A stretch of DNA of 64,000 bases. It comes from Stenotrophomonas sp. 24(2023) (GTDB lineage Bacteria; Pseudomonadota; Gammaproteobacteria; Xanthomonadales; Xanthomonadaceae). Where the stretch lies: the NCBI RefSeq assembly GCF_030913365.1, contig NZ_CP133160.1, positions 1,054,001 through 1,118,000 of the forward strand. The letters run 5' to 3'. Below, piece by piece: positions 47,901-57,828 of the stretch (position 1 is the stretch's first letter; every line of letters begins with the position of its first letter). Both the position numbers and the translations under genes were made by a program. The notes below the pieces were generated by a model, which saw only the letters and a program-made list of their open reading frames with translations, was not told the DNA's origin and did not search any database.

Positions 47901-48283
47901 GCGCCAAGGCCACGCTGGACGATGGCACCGCGCTGCCGGTGCTGGTCGATGACGATGCCACCACCACGGTGACGCTGGGTGGCAAGAGCACCGTGCTGCT
48001 GACCGGCCTGGCCGACGGCGCGCCGTCGATGTACACGCTGACCAGCGGCGAAGGTGCCATCCGTGGTGGCAGCTGGACGCTGGAAGCGCGCAGCACTGGC
48101 GGCAGCTGGACCGTGCTGGACGAGCGCAAGGGCGAAGCCTTCGCCTGGGCCCGCCAGACCCGCCCGTTCCGCATCGCCAAGCCTGGCCGCTATGCCGAAT
48201 ACCGACTGCGCGTGGCCGCCCCTGGCCGCGTGCCGCTGGCTGAAATCGAACTGCTTGCCCCCGTTACGACCCCGAACCGCTGA
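44915..48283 (+). CDS. GH92 alpha-1,2-mannosidase, secreted
   Basis: 1122 residues. A signal peptide ends near ASTAHAADG. An N-terminal beta-sandwich region (about 35-215) precedes the GH92 core. The core has RGNNFPATAVPHGFNFWTP, TLYSNLYRLYLYP, FWDTFRTTWPAYAL, HSNQPSHHIPWMYLYAGQPWKTQ and the hallmark GDEDNGETSAWYVFASLGLYP. GH92 enzymes are calcium-dependent inverting exo-mannosidases that trim mannose from N-glycans or fungal and yeast mannans in the periplasm or outside. The C-terminal 200 residues look like a further beta-sandwich (F5/8-type). It forms a pair with the following protease-like gene. Confidence 0.94.
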   Translation: MSQLLHQAVPLRARRALLPLALALACASTAHAADGLRTSFEPGEPAPQAAADAALQLNIGAGPDEPYTAKPKAGYSGLHALHYASKGGAARRTLLPADVTIGADTTLSWLVLPEIVGEDTVASTYVSLDLLLDDGSRVSASAARDQHGIALGARAQGDSKTLYPQQWARKAVRLGDVAALRGRRVVAIELDVASADGAPVSGWIDDVRLDAQNRAAPQRVSDWVLTTRGTQANGAFSRGNNFPATAVPHGFNFWTPVTDAGSLGWLYRWNEQNNAQNRPQLQALALSHQPSPWMGDRQTFQVMPSLGSGVPEADRGKRALSFSHDNESARPYRYDVRFDNGIAASIAPTDHAAVFRFAFPAEGDANLLFDNVDARGGLTLDAATQTLSGYTDTRSGLSTGATRMFVVASFDKPWRSSGRIDTGRPTGYVKFDTGSDRRVTMRIATSLISVEQARHNLALELASDDTLETVAGRAQDAWDARLARFDIGDASDDQKTTLYSNLYRLYLYPNSGHENAGTAAAPDWRYASQASADDNNTDGSAVRSYAPVRDGKVYVNNGFWDTFRTTWPAYALFTPQDAGQLVQGFLEQYHAGGWVARWSSPGYADLMVGTSSDVAFADAWLKGIGGFNPEEAYAAALRNATVVPPDRHVGRKGMSRSTFRGYATTDVHEGMSWTVEGALNDFGIANMAEALSKRATTAEARERYATEADYFRHRAGTYATVFDPAVGFFQGRKPDGSWRLDAKAYDPRVWGYDYTESNGWTFAFTAAHDGEGLASLYGGRDKLAAKLDTFFATPETAAQAFSGSYGGIIHEMTEARDVRMGMYAHSNQPSHHIPWMYLYAGQPWKTQQHVREILSRLYVGSEIGQGYPGDEDNGETSAWYVFASLGLYPLRMGAPEYVIGSPLFRHARVELQGGAVLTVNAPANSPQNVYVQSLKVNGKPWTRTWIPHELLAKGATLDFEMGPKPSRWGTGADDAPRSLTARGQHPALLHDLLGTGAKATLDDGTALPVLVDDDATTTVTLGGKSTVLLTGLADGAPSMYTLTSGEGAIRGGSWTLEARSTGGSWTVLDERKGEAFAWARQTRPFRIAKPGRYAEYRLRVAAPGRVPLAEIELLAPVTTPNR

Positions 48284-48291
48284 GGATGCCG

Positions 48292-48993
48292 ATGTCTGTT
48301 TCCCGCTTGCTGCTCACCGTTACCGGCCTGGCTGCTGCCCTGGCCTGCGCCAGCGCTTCGGCGCTGGAAACCACCCAGGTCCGCCAGGGCGTGACCCTGC
48401 GCTACACCGATGCCACCGACGCGCTGGCCGCGCCGGTGCGCGACCGCATCATCGACACGTTCTTCTCGGCCTATCTGCGCGAGCGTGCCGACTTCCACCC
48501 GGCGGCACCGACCCAGGTCGGCATCGTCATCGATCCCGGCTACGACGGCGTGGCCTACGTGGGCGAGAAGGAGAAGGCCGCCACGATCACCATCAACCCG
48601 GGCTGGCTGGCCAAGCATCCCGATGACGTGGACCTGGTGACCCATGAAGCCATGCACATCGTGCAGGGCTACCCCAGCTACGCCGACGAGAAGGTGCCGG
48701 GCTGGCTGGTGGAAGGCATCGCTGACTACGCCCGCGACCGCTATGGCGTGGACAACGCCGCCGGTGGCTGGGCGCTGCCGCCGGTGGTCAAGGCCGACCA
48801 CAACTTCGATACCGGCTACCGCGTGACCGGCGCGTTCCTGAAGTGGAGCGAGGCCCAGCACCCGGGCTTGGTGCTGGCGCTGGACGGCGCCCTGCGTTCG
48901 GGTAAGTACGTGCCCGCACTGTGGCAGAAGCGCACCGGCAAGACACTGCCGGCACTGTGGGCCGAATACGCGAAGGCACACCCGGCGCGGTAA
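48292..48993 (+). CDS. basic secretory protein-like peptidase (plant BSP family), secreted
   Basis: 233 residues from the ATG at 48292, which has GAGGA five bases upstream; an ATG at 48286 is also in frame. A signal peptide ends near ASASALETT. The core has a zinc-peptidase-like VTHEAMHIVQGYPSYADEKVPGWLVEGIADYARDRYG, with the HEAMH pair and a downstream Glu, as in the basic secretory protein family related to M-type metallopeptidases. It begins eight bases after the mannosidase stop, so the two are co-expressed and may act together on glycoproteins. Confidence 0.88.
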   Translation: MSVSRLLLTVTGLAAALACASASALETTQVRQGVTLRYTDATDALAAPVRDRIIDTFFSAYLRERADFHPAAPTQVGIVIDPGYDGVAYVGEKEKAATITINPGWLAKHPDDVDLVTHEAMHIVQGYPSYADEKVPGWLVEGIADYARDRYGVDNAAGGWALPPVVKADHNFDTGYRVTGAFLKWSEAQHPGLVLALDGALRSGKYVPALWQKRTGKTLPALWAEYAKAHPAR

Positions 48994-49008
48994 GCGCGCA
49001 GGCATGAA

Positions 49009-49031
49009 GGCGCGGACCGAGGGTCCGCGCC
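49009..49031 (+). terminator. hairpin after the mannosidase/peptidase pair
   Basis: A perfect 10-bp stem GGCGCGGACC / GGTCCGCGCC with a three-base loop lies 16 bases after the stop of the BSP gene. There is no clear T run, so it may end transcription weakly or protect the mRNA end. Confidence 0.5.
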
Positions 49032-49166
49032 GTTGCATGCACGGATGATGCGACCGGTGATGCCAGGCGGTTGCGGCACTGTCCCCGCCAGCGTCGACTG
49101 CTGTTCGACCGGGCCGCAGGAAACCCGCGACATGCCCGCCTGACGCGTTTCCACGTTGCGGAAACA

Positions 49167-49192
49167 GAAACGCGCCCCGCAGGGCGCGTTTC
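49167..49192 (-). terminator. hairpin downstream of maeB
   Basis: An 11-bp perfect stem GAAACGCGCCC / GGGCGCGTTTC with loop CGCA lies 25 bases beyond the maeB stop. No long T tract follows on the minus strand (CTGTTTCCG). Overlapping TGCGGAAAC / GTTTCCGCA arms allow a second fold. Confidence 0.5.
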
Positions 49193-49216
49193 CGCAGCTG
49201 TCGCTGGAAAGAAGGC

Positions 49217-51508
49217 TCAGGCCTTCTTTTCCGCTTCCAGCTGCTTGCGGATCTGTGCATCCACCGCGGCGATCGCGGTCATGTTCAGGATCCGGCGCGA
49301 GGTCGCGCTGGTGGTCAGGATGTGCACCGGCTTGGCTACGCCCATCAGGATCGGGCCGATCGCCACGCCGTCGGTGAACACGCGCACCAGGTTGTAGGCG
49401 ATGTTGGCCGCTTCCAGGTTCGGCAGCACGAACAGGTTGGCACGGCCCTGCAGGGTCGAACCCGGCAGCAGCTTCTGGCGCAGGGCTTCATCCCATGCGG
49501 TGTCGCCCTGCATCTCGCCATCCACGTTCAGGCGCGGGTTGCGCTTGAGCAGCAGCTCGCGCACCTGGCGCATCTTCAGCGCGTCCTTGGAATCGTGGCT
49601 GCCGAAGTTGGAGTGCGACAGCAGCGCGACCTTCGGCTCGATGCCGAACAGCTTCATGCGGTAGGCCGCCTGCAGGGTGGCCTCGCAGATCTGCTCGGCG
49701 GTGGGGTCTTCCTGCACGTGGGTGTCCACGAAGAAGAACACGCCCTGCTGGTTGATCACGCCAGTCATCGCCGAGGTCGAGGTGACCTTCGGTTCCAGCG
49801 GCAGCACGCTGCGCACGTAGCCCAGCTTCTTGTGGAAGCGGCCGACGATGCCGGTCAGCATCGCATCGGCTTCGCCGCGGGCGACCATCACCGCGGCGAT
49901 CAGCGTCGGGCGCGAGCGCATCAGGTTTTTGGCCGCGGCCACGGTCACGCCACGGCGGCCGGTCAGGCTGTGGTAGTACTGCCAGTACTCGTTGAAGCGC
50001 GGGTCATCGTTGATGTTGGTGACTTCGATGTTCTCGCCGATCTTCAGGCGCAGGCCCAGGCGCTCGATGCGCGATTCGATCACTTCCGGGCGGCCGATCA
50101 GGATCGGGTGCGCCAGGCCGTCGTCGACCACGTTCTGCACCGCCTGCAGCACCACTTCCTCTTCGCCTTCGGCATAGACCACGCGCTGCTTGTCGCTGCG
50201 CGCGCGGTCGTAGACCGGCTTCATCATCAGGCTGGTGCGGTAGACGAACTGCGACAGCTTCTGCCGGTAGGCTTCCATGTCGGCGATCGGGCGGCTGGCC
50301 ACGCCCGAATCCATCGCGGCCTGGGCCACGGCGGCGGACAGCTCCACCAGCAGGCGGCGGTCGAACGGGCGCGGGATCAGGTATTCACGGCCGAAGCTCG
50401 GGGTGTCCCCGCCGTAGGCCGAACCCATGTCGGTGGCCGCGCGGCGGGCCAGCGCGGCGATGGCGCGCACGCAGGCGATCTTCATTTCCTCGTTGATCGC
50501 GGTGGCGCCCACGTCCAGCGCGCCACGGAACAGGTACGGGAAGCACAGCACGTTGTTGACCTGGTTCGGGTAGTCCGAACGGCCGGTGCCGATGATCGCG
50601 TCCGGACGGGCGGCGCGCGCCAGTTCCGGCATGATTTCCGGGGTGGGGTTGGCCAGGGCGAAGATCACCGGGTCCGGGGCCATGGTCTTGACCATGTCGG
50701 CGGTGAGGATGCCCGGCGCCGACAGGCCCAGGAAGATGTCCGCGCCATCGACGATCTCGGCCAGCGTGCGCTTGTCGGTGTCGCGCGCGTAGCGCTGCTT
50801 TTCCGGGTCCAGGTCGGTACGGCCGGTGTGGATGACGCCCTCGCGGTCGAAGGCCAGGATGTTCTCCGGCTTCAGGCCCAGCTGCACCAGCATGTTCACG
50901 CAGGAGATGCCGGCCGCGCCCATGCCCGTGGTCGCCAGCTTCACTTCTTCGATCTTCTTGCCGGTGATGGCCATGGCGTTGAGCACCGCCGCGCCGACGA
51001 TGATCGCCGTGCCGTGCTGGTCGTCATGGAACACCGGGATCTTCATGCGCTCGCGCAGCTTGCGCTCGACGATGAAGCATTCCGGGGCCTTGATGTCCTC
51101 CAGGTTGATGCCACCGAAGGTCGGCTCCAGCGAGGCGATGATGTCCACCAGCTTGTCCGGGTCCATCTCGTCCACTTCGATGTCGAACACATCGATGCCG
51201 GCGAACTTCTGGAACAGCACGCCCTTGCCTTCCATCACCGGCTTGCCGGCCAGCGGGCCGATGTTGCCCAGGCCCAGCACGGCGGTGCCGTTGGAGATGA
51301 CGGCCACCAGGTTGCCGCGTGCGGTCAGTTCGCTGGCCTGCTGCGGGTCGGCCTTGATGGCTTCGCAGGCATAGGCCACGCCGGGGGAGTAGGCCAACGA
51401 CAGATCACGCTGGGTCAGCATCGGCTTGGTCGCGGTCACCTTGATCTTGCCGGGCGGCGACATGCGGTGGTAATCGAGGGCGGCCTGTTTGAAATCTTCG
51501 TTGGACAT
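49217..51508 (-). CDS. maeB: NADP-dependent malic enzyme (malic enzyme-phosphotransacetylase-like fusion)
   Basis: 763 residues, the long MaeB type. Residues about 1-430 are malic enzyme: [59 protein letters not shown] and the NADP fold [11 protein letters not shown]. Residues about 430-755 resemble phosphate acetyltransferase ([48 protein letters not shown]), a regulatory domain in this family. It decarboxylates malate to pyruvate, giving NADPH. The adjacent dctA gene supplies C4-dicarboxylates, a sensible metabolic pairing. Confidence 0.96.
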   Translation of the reverse strand: MSNEDFKQAALDYHRMSPPGKIKVTATKPMLTQRDLSLAYSPGVAYACEAIKADPQQASELTARGNLVAVISNGTAVLGLGNIGPLAGKPVMEGKGVLFQKFAGIDVFDIEVDEMDPDKLVDIIASLEPTFGGINLEDIKAPECFIVERKLRERMKIPVFHDDQHGTAIIVGAAVLNAMAITGKKIEEVKLATTGMGAAGISCVNMLVQLGLKPENILAFDREGVIHTGRTDLDPEKQRYARDTDKRTLAEIVDGADIFLGLSAPGILTADMVKTMAPDPVIFALANPTPEIMPELARAARPDAIIGTGRSDYPNQVNNVLCFPYLFRGALDVGATAINEEMKIACVRAIAALARRAATDMGSAYGGDTPSFGREYLIPRPFDRRLLVELSAAVAQAAMDSGVASRPIADMEAYRQKLSQFVYRTSLMMKPVYDRARSDKQRVVYAEGEEEVVLQAVQNVVDDGLAHPILIGRPEVIESRIERLGLRLKIGENIEVTNINDDPRFNEYWQYYHSLTGRRGVTVAAAKNLMRSRPTLIAAVMVARGEADAMLTGIVGRFHKKLGYVRSVLPLEPKVTSTSAMTGVINQQGVFFFVDTHVQEDPTAEQICEATLQAAYRMKLFGIEPKVALLSHSNFGSHDSKDALKMRQVRELLLKRNPRLNVDGEMQGDTAWDEALRQKLLPGSTLQGRANLFVLPNLEAANIAYNLVRVFTDGVAIGPILMGVAKPVHILTTSATSRRILNMTAIAAVDAQIRKQLEAEKKA

Positions 51509-51759
51509 CGACGTGGACTAGATGAATGGGCAAGTGGGACAGGGGATGATACCCCCGTTGGACGGGCCGGACCTGTCGCAATCCTGTCGCAGCGATGCTG
51601 CGACCGCACAATCCAGCCGCGTATGTGCCGTGCTGGACCCAGCTTGGCGCAGCGGCATGACAGCATGTGGACGGGACCGGGTGGAGCCTGTGAAGCAGCG
51701 GTGAAACGCGTGCGGGGCCTCACCATCGCTGGCGGGCCCCGCATCGGGACGCTCGTGGG

Positions 51760-53106
51760 TCAGCCCTTGACCGGTACGCCGGCCGGCAGGACCGCATCCA
51801 CCGGCGGCGGCAGCTCGCTTTCGCGGCCGTCCAGCGCCAGCTTCAGGCGGTCACGGTCCAGCGCGCCTTCCCAGCGCGAGACCACCACGGTGGCCACCGC
51901 ATTGCCGATGAAGTTGGTCAGCGAGCGGCATTCGCTCATGAAGCGGTCCACGCCCAGGATCAGCGCCATGCCGGCCACCGGCACTTCCGGCACCACGGCC
52001 AGGGTGGCCGCCAGGGTGATGAAGCCGGCACCGGTGACGCCGGCCGCGCCCTTGGAGCTGAGCATGGCGACCAGCAGCAGGGCGATCTGGTGGCCCAGGG
52101 TCAGTTCGGTGTTGGTGGCCTGGGCGATGAACAGCGCGGCCAGGGTCATGTAGATGTTGGTGCCGTCCAGGTTGAACGAGTAGCCGGTCGGGACCACCAG
52201 GCCCACCACCGACTTGCTGCAGCCGGCGCGCTCCATCTTCTCCATCAGCGAGGGCAGTGCCGATTCGGAGGAGGACGTGCCCAGCACCAGCAGCAGTTCG
52301 GCCTTCAGGTAGCGCGCCAGCTTGAACACCGAGAAGCCGCACATCCGGCACACCACGCCCAGGATCACCGCCACGAACAGGAAGGCGGTGATGTAGAACG
52401 AACCCACCAGCCAGGCCAGGTTGATCAGCGAGCCGACGCCGTACTTGCCGATGGTGAAGGCGATCGCGCCGAAGGCACCGATCGGGGCGGCCTTCATCAG
52501 GATGTGCACCAGCTTGAACACCGGGGCGGTCAGCGCCTCCAGGAAGTTCAGGATCGGCTTGCCCTTCTCGCCCACCATCGCCAGGGCGATGCCGAACAGC
52601 ACGGCCACGAACAGCACCTGCAGGATGTTGCCGTCGACGAAGGCGCTGACCATCGTCTTGGGAATGACATCCATCATGAAGCCGACCAGGGTCAGGTCAT
52701 GCGACTTCTCGACGTAGCTGTGGACCGCGGTCTGGTCCAGCTCGGCCGGGTTGATGTTCATGCCGGCGCCGGGCTGCACCACGTGCGCGACGATCATGCC
52801 GACGATCAGCGCCAGCGTGGAGAAGAACAGGAAGTACGCCATCGCCTTGGCGAACACCCGGCCCACCGTGCGCAGGTGGGTCATGCTGGCGATGCCGGTG
52901 ACGATGGTCAGGAAGATGACCGGCGCGATGATCATCTTCACCAGGTTGATGAAGGCATCGCCCAGCGGCTTCATCTTCTCGCCGATCAGCGGCTCGTAGT
53001 GGCCCAGGACAGCGCCGAGGATGATCGCCACGATCACCTGGAAGTACAGCTGCCGGTAGAACGGCAACGGCTTGGCGGGAACCGTCGGGGTAGTGGGAAC
53101 GTGCAT
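51760..53106 (-). CDS. dctA: C4-dicarboxylate transporter (DAACS family)
   Basis: 448 residues from the ATG at 53106. It has eight membrane helices plus two re-entrant hairpins. Signatures are [18 protein letters not shown] (serine-rich hairpin), [29 protein letters not shown] and [30 protein letters not shown], all typical of DctA rather than GltP. It imports succinate, fumarate or malate with protons or sodium. The frame continues upstream without homology. It is divergent from a porin gene, beyond which lies a sensor kinase. Confidence 0.95.
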   Translation of the reverse strand: MHVPTTPTVPAKPLPFYRQLYFQVIVAIILGAVLGHYEPLIGEKMKPLGDAFINLVKMIIAPVIFLTIVTGIASMTHLRTVGRVFAKAMAYFLFFSTLALIVGMIVAHVVQPGAGMNINPAELDQTAVHSYVEKSHDLTLVGFMMDVIPKTMVSAFVDGNILQVLFVAVLFGIALAMVGEKGKPILNFLEALTAPVFKLVHILMKAAPIGAFGAIAFTIGKYGVGSLINLAWLVGSFYITAFLFVAVILGVVCRMCGFSVFKLARYLKAELLLVLGTSSSESALPSLMEKMERAGCSKSVVGLVVPTGYSFNLDGTNIYMTLAALFIAQATNTELTLGHQIALLLVAMLSSKGAAGVTGAGFITLAATLAVVPEVPVAGMALILGVDRFMSECRSLTNFIGNAVATVVVSRWEGALDRDRLKLALDGRESELPPPVDAVLPAGVPVKG

Positions 53107-53425
53107 GGCGGGCTCCGGAAGACGCGGGATTTGACGCATTCGGTCCCTGACCAGGCAGGGGCCGACTCCAAGGGAAGGCCCACACCCCCGCCACGGCGGG
53201 CCAAGGGTGCGACCGATGGACGCCTTTGTACGCGTCCGGCACGCCCACGCAGATAACCTATTGGTACTAGCCCCCCGGTTCAGCTGGCGTTGATCCCTAC
53301 ACTGGCGCCGCACAGTCCCCGGGGCTGGTGACCATCTGTTCCGGCCGCGCTTCCCGGCGCGCAAGTTCCCGCCACCGCGGCCGTTGTTGTCCTCCATACG
53401 TATCCAGAGAGAGCCGCACCCACCC
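53107..53425. other. divergent promoter region between dctA and the porin gene
   Basis: 319 bases with no gene. A less GC-rich patch, CCTATTGGTACTAGCCCCCC (around 53258-53277), followed by a TACACT -10-like sequence near 53297, is the only promoter-like part for the plus strand. I see no hairpin terminator and no clear dyad operator. Confidence 0.4.
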
Positions 53426-54595
53426 ATGCGCACGACTCCCACCCTGCTGGCCCTGTGCCTGGCCGCCACCCCCGCCCTGGCCTCGGCCGCGTCGAAGTAC
53501 GACAACTGGCCGACCAAGGTCACCTTCGACGACGGCACCGAACTGGCGGCCATCGGCAACATTGCCTATGACGTCAACAACTTCTCCTCCGGCAGCGGCA
53601 TCGAGGATGCCGACGCCGTGCGCCGCAAGGAATTCGGCGCCACGCTGAAGAAGAAGGGTGTCTACGACGCCATGGTCTACTTCGACTTCCAGGCCCACAC
53701 CTGGCTGGACGTCTACCTGCGGCTGGAAAGCAAGGCGCTGTTCGGCAGCGACATCGGCAAGTTCCGGGTCGGCTACATGAAGACCCCGGTGGGCCTGGAT
53801 GCGGTGACGGCATCCCGCGCCGGCAGCTTCATGGAATTCGCCCTGCCCGTGCAGGCCATCTATGAAGGCCGCCGCACCGGTATCGACTGGGTGCTGGAAC
53901 GCCCGCAGTACCTGCTGCAGGCCGGTGCCTACGGCGGCAAGGACCTGCAGGGCGACAACCCCGGCACCACCCAGGCCGTGCGCGCGGTGTGGACCCCGGT
54001 CAAGGCCCCCGGCGATGTGATCCACCTGGGCGTGGCCTATTCGCAGGAAAACCCGCGCGGTTTCAGCGACGGCCGCGATGTGCACCATGAGGCCAGCGCA
54101 CGGCTGCGTGCACGCCCGGAAGCCGGCCTGACCGACATCCGCCTGGTCGATTCCGGGGCGCTGGTCACCGCTGACCAGATCCGCCGCACCGGCCTGGAAG
54201 GCATCTGGATCCATGGCCCGCTGTCACTGCAGGCCGAAGCCCTGCGTGCCACCATCACCCGTGACGGCAAGCCCGACTTCACCGGCAGCGGCCAGTACGC
54301 CATGGCCAGCTGGATCCTGACCGGCGAATCGCGCCCCTACAGCGCCGGCGGCGTGGCCAACGTGGTACCGGCCCACGACTACGGCGCGGTGGAACTGGTG
54401 GCCCGCTACAGCCGCCTGGACCTGGACGACGGCAGCATTCTCGGTGGCCGCCAGCATGACCTGACCCTGGGCGCCAACTGGTACCTGACCACCCACTTCA
54501 AGTTCCAGGCCAACTACGTGAAGGTGGACGCCAGCCGCCGCGGCGTGCGCAGCACCCCGGAAATCTTCGAGCTGCGCGCCCAGGTCCACTTCTGA
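53426..54595 (+). CDS. OprP/OprO-type outer-membrane porin
   Basis: 389 residues from the ATG at 53426, which starts a signal peptide ([17 protein letters not shown]); the ORF could start at 53384 but would then lack one. The 16-stranded barrel family of phosphate-selective porins O and P is recognised by [49 protein letters not shown] and the end LRAQVHF with a terminal Phe. Despite the family name, members carry various anions. Its position between dctA and a sensor kinase suggests dicarboxylate passage across the outer membrane. Confidence 0.88.
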   Translation: MRTTPTLLALCLAATPALASAASKYDNWPTKVTFDDGTELAAIGNIAYDVNNFSSGSGIEDADAVRRKEFGATLKKKGVYDAMVYFDFQAHTWLDVYLRLESKALFGSDIGKFRVGYMKTPVGLDAVTASRAGSFMEFALPVQAIYEGRRTGIDWVLERPQYLLQAGAYGGKDLQGDNPGTTQAVRAVWTPVKAPGDVIHLGVAYSQENPRGFSDGRDVHHEASARLRARPEAGLTDIRLVDSGALVTADQIRRTGLEGIWIHGPLSLQAEALRATITRDGKPDFTGSGQYAMASWILTGESRPYSAGGVANVVPAHDYGAVELVARYSRLDLDDGSILGGRQHDLTLGANWYLTTHFKFQANYVKVDASRRGVRSTPEIFELRAQVHF

Positions 54596-54654
54596 CCGAT
54601 GCACCTCCCCGGGCGCGGCTGCCGCGCCCGGCGGACCTTCCGTAAACTGCCGCC

Positions 54655-57306
54655 ATGTACTGGCTCGGCCGCCACCGCTCGCTCCTGCTGACCCTGCTGT
54701 TGCTGGCCGGCGGCGCAGTGCTGTGCGCGGTGGCCACCGGCCACTATGCCTGGCGCCATGCGCTGGCCGCCGAAAGCAGCCAGGTGCAGCGCCAGCTGGA
54801 CCTGTACGGCCAGGGCCTGCAGCAGCGCATCGACCGCTTCGGCACCCTGCCGCAGGTGATGGCGCTGGACCCGGACCTGCTGCAGGCCTTGAGCGGGCCG
54901 CTGTCGCCGGCCGGCCGCCAGCGGCTGAACCTGAAGCTGCAGCAGGCCAACCAGGTCACCCGTACCTCGACCCTGACCGTGGTCGGCCGCGATGGCGTGG
55001 CCGTGGCCGCCAGCAACTGGAACCTGCCCAGCAGCAATGTCGGCGAGGATTACAGCTACCGCCCGTACTACCGGCAGGCGATGGCCACCGGCCGTGGCCG
55101 CTTCTACGGCATCGGCATGACCACTGGCGTGCCCGGCTACTTCATGTCCGAAGCGATCGTCGGCGCCCAGGGGCAACGCCTGGGCGCGGTGGTGATCAAG
55201 ATCGAGTTGTCCGCGCTGGAGCAGGAATGGCTGTCCAGCCCGGACGTGGTGCTGGCCAGCGATGACCACGACGTGGTGTTCCTGGCCAACCGCGATGCCT
55301 GGCGCTACCGGCTGCTGCGGCCGCTGGGCCGCACCGAGCACCGCGAGATGCTGGACAGCCGCCAGTACGCCGACCGCACCCTGAAACCGCTGCGCGCGCG
55401 CACCGAAGACGTGCTGGCCGATGGCGGGCGCATGGTGCAGCTGGTGGACCCCGCCCTGCCCCGGGCCATGCTGTGGCAGACCCTGGCCCTGCCCGACGAA
55501 CACTGGAACCTGCACCTGCTGCACGATGCCAGCGGCGCGGTGACCGCCGGTCGTACCGCGGCGATCACCGGGGCGGCCGCATGGCTGGCATTGGGCTTCC
55601 TGCTGCTGTTCGTGCAGCAGCGCCGCCGCCTGGCCGCACATCGGCAGCGCAGCCGCAGCGAGCTGGAAACCCTGCTCAAACAGCATGCGCAGGAACTGCG
55701 CACCGCCCAGGATGGCCTGCTGCAGGCCGCGCAGGACGCCGACCAGGGACTGAGCCGCAGTCTGGAACACCTGCCGCAGGGTGTGGTCATCATCGATGGC
55801 CAGCAGCGGCTGGTGGCCTGGAACTCACGCTACCTGGAACTGTTCCGCTTCCCGCCGGGGCTGGTCCGCGTCGGTCGCCCGATCGAGGAAATCTTCCGTT
55901 ACAACGCACGTCGCGGCCTGCTCGGCCCCGGTCCGATCGATGAAGCGATCGAACGCCGCCTGACCCATCTGCGCAGCGGCCGCCCGCACATGCGCGAAAG
56001 CGAGAAGGATGACGGCACGGTGCTGGAGATCCGCGGCAACCCGCTGCCCGACGGCGGCTTCGTCACCAGCTACGCGGACATCACCAGCTACAAGAATGCC
56101 GCGCGCGAACTGCGCTCGCTGGCCGACGCGCTGGAGCACCGCGTCGCCGAGCGCACCCGTGACCTGGACGAGGCCCGCCGCGAAGCCGAACAGGCCAACC
56201 GCTACAAGAGCCGCTTCGTCGCCTCGGCCGTGCATGACCTGCTGCAGCCGCTCAATGCGGCGCGCATGTTCGTGTCCGTGCTGCGCGGCAAGCTGGCCGA
56301 CCCGGCCCTGCAGCAGACCACCGACCACATCGATACCGCGCTGGCCGCGCAGGACGCCATCCTCAACAGCCTGCTGGATATTTCGCGGCTGGAATCGGGC
56401 TCACTGCAAACCCGTGTGCGTGCATTCATGCTGTCGCCGCTGCTGGAAACCCTGGCCCGCGAATTCGGCATCGCCGCAAAGAGCCGTGGCCTGCAGCTGC
56501 ACTGGGTGGACACCCGAGCGGTGGTGGTCAGCGATGAAGCGCTGCTGCGCCGCATCCTGCAGAACTTCCTCTCCAATGCGCTGCGCTACACCCCGCGCGG
56601 GCGCGTGCTGATCGGTTGCCGACGCGTGCGCGACCAGCTGCGCATCGAAGTGCACGACCAGGGGCCGGGCATTCCGGAAAGCCTGCAGGGCGAGATCTTC
56701 GAAGAGTTCCGCCGCTTGAACGATGGCGTCGAACAGGAACGCGGCGCCGGCCTGGGCCTGGCCATCGTCGAGCGCATCGGCCGCCTGCTCGGCCACCGCA
56801 TCAGCCTGCGCTCCACCCTGGGCAAGGGCAGCGTGTTCGCGGTGAGCGTGGCGCTGGGGCATGCCGACGATGTGGCCGCGCCGGTACTCACGCCGGTCGC
56901 GGCGGCAGAGCCGTCCGACGACAGTCCGCTGCGCCAGTGCCGGGTGTGGAGCATTGATGACGACCCGCGCGTGTGCGCGGCCACCCGTGCCTTGCTGGAG
57001 CGCTGGGGCTGCAACGTGGAACTGGCCGATGGCCCGCCCGGCGCGCTGGAGATAGCCAGTGCACTGAACGTGCCGCAGTTGCTGCTGCTGGACGTACGCA
57101 TGGGTCAGTGGCACGGCCCGGATCTGTACGAAGCATTGTGCACGCTGTGGCAGGCACGGCCGCCGGTGATCCTCGTGACTGCCGAGCGCGATGACGCGCT
57201 GAAGAAGCATGCGACCGAACAGGGCTGGGGCTTCCTGCCCAAGCCGGTGCGACCACCGGCGTTGCGGGCGTTAATGACGCAGATGCTGTTGCGGCATCGG
57301 GGGTAG
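54655..57306 (+). CDS. hybrid sensor histidine kinase (dCache sensor, PAS, HisKA, HATPase, receiver)
   Basis: 883 residues. It has an N-terminal TM (SLLLTLLLLAGGAVLCAV), a DctB-like periplasmic double-Cache sensor up to about 295, and a second TM (ITGAAAWLALGFLLLFVQQ). A coiled coil, a PAS domain (LPQGVVIIDGQQRLVAWNSRYLELF), the H-box FVASAVHDLLQPLNAARMF, an ATPase domain (LQNFLSNALRYTPRG, DQGPGIPE, GAGLGLAIVERIG) and a C-terminal receiver (WSIDDDPRVC, LLLDVRMG, KPV) follow. The HDLLQPLNAAR box is of the NahK/ErcS' type. Its TAG stop is the head of a REP element. The convergent LuxR regulator at 57829 is the probable partner. Confidence 0.92.
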   Translation: MYWLGRHRSLLLTLLLLAGGAVLCAVATGHYAWRHALAAESSQVQRQLDLYGQGLQQRIDRFGTLPQVMALDPDLLQALSGPLSPAGRQRLNLKLQQANQVTRTSTLTVVGRDGVAVAASNWNLPSSNVGEDYSYRPYYRQAMATGRGRFYGIGMTTGVPGYFMSEAIVGAQGQRLGAVVIKIELSALEQEWLSSPDVVLASDDHDVVFLANRDAWRYRLLRPLGRTEHREMLDSRQYADRTLKPLRARTEDVLADGGRMVQLVDPALPRAMLWQTLALPDEHWNLHLLHDASGAVTAGRTAAITGAAAWLALGFLLLFVQQRRRLAAHRQRSRSELETLLKQHAQELRTAQDGLLQAAQDADQGLSRSLEHLPQGVVIIDGQQRLVAWNSRYLELFRFPPGLVRVGRPIEEIFRYNARRGLLGPGPIDEAIERRLTHLRSGRPHMRESEKDDGTVLEIRGNPLPDGGFVTSYADITSYKNAARELRSLADALEHRVAERTRDLDEARREAEQANRYKSRFVASAVHDLLQPLNAARMFVSVLRGKLADPALQQTTDHIDTALAAQDAILNSLLDISRLESGSLQTRVRAFMLSPLLETLAREFGIAAKSRGLQLHWVDTRAVVVSDEALLRRILQNFLSNALRYTPRGRVLIGCRRVRDQLRIEVHDQGPGIPESLQGEIFEEFRRLNDGVEQERGAGLGLAIVERIGRLLGHRISLRSTLGKGSVFAVSVALGHADDVAAPVLTPVAAAEPSDDSPLRQCRVWSIDDDPRVCAATRALLERWGCNVELADGPPGALEIASALNVPQLLLLDVRMGQWHGPDLYEALCTLWQARPPVILVTAERDDALKKHATEQGWGFLPKPVRPPALRALMTQMLLRHRG

Positions 57307-57366
57307 AGTCGAGCTTGCTCGACTGAAACGATCGGGAAAATGCAGCCGAGCGTGGGCTCGGCGCTA
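57303..57366. repeat. single inverted pair of GTAG-headed REP (SMAG-type) elements
   Basis: GTAGAGTCGAGCTTGCTCGACT (from 57303) and the inverted mate ending GCTAC at 57366 (AGCCGAGCGTGGGCTCGGC) each form a hairpin. The pair fills the gap between the convergent hybrid kinase and DUF695 genes. The kinase stop TAG (57304-57306) lies in the GTAG head. Confidence 0.88.
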
Positions 57367-57372
57367 CACGGG

Positions 57373-57825
57373 TCAGTTGACCCGGGGATCCTGCAGCGGC
57401 AGGTCAAGCTCGGGCTGGGCCAGTGTCCACTCGCGGTCGTATTCCATCTGGAACTCCCATTCCCGCAACTGCACGGGTGCGACGAGCAGCTGCTGCAGGT
57501 GGTCATTCGCCTGTTCGGGATCATCTACCCGATACAGCAGCACGCGCTCGCCACGGGCGGTGATGCGCGCAAGGAAAACGCCGTTGCCGTCCGCTCCAAC
57601 GCTTGATTGGATCTGCCCTTCCAGGCGCGTGACCACCTCCAGCTCTTCCGGGGTGGGCATACCGTTGTCACCCAACCCCCTGCAGGCGATGCAGATGCGC
57701 AGGTGCCAGGGGAATGCGTCCCGGCCTGCAACGCTCCGCAGCGCCGTGTTGACCAGTACCACCGCAGGATCCTCGCCGAGGGTCGTGTTGATGAGGGCGT
57801 AGAACGGCGCCTGGGTTTCGCGCAT
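57373..57825 (-). CDS. DUF695 domain protein
   Basis: 150 residues matching the DUF695 pattern: FPWHLRICIAC, MPTPEELEVVTRLEGQIQ, VFLARITARGERVLLYRVDDPEQAN and a C-terminal EWEFQMEYDREW. It has no signal peptide or membrane segment, so it is cytoplasmic. It starts three bases after the stop of the LuxR-type response regulator and is probably co-transcribed with it. Function is unknown. Confidence 0.85.
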   Translation of the reverse strand: MRETQAPFYALINTTLGEDPAVVLVNTALRSVAGRDAFPWHLRICIACRGLGDNGMPTPEELEVVTRLEGQIQSSVGADGNGVFLARITARGERVLLYRVDDPEQANDHLQQLLVAPVQLREWEFQMEYDREWTLAQPELDLPLQDPRVN

Positions 57826-57828
57826 CGG

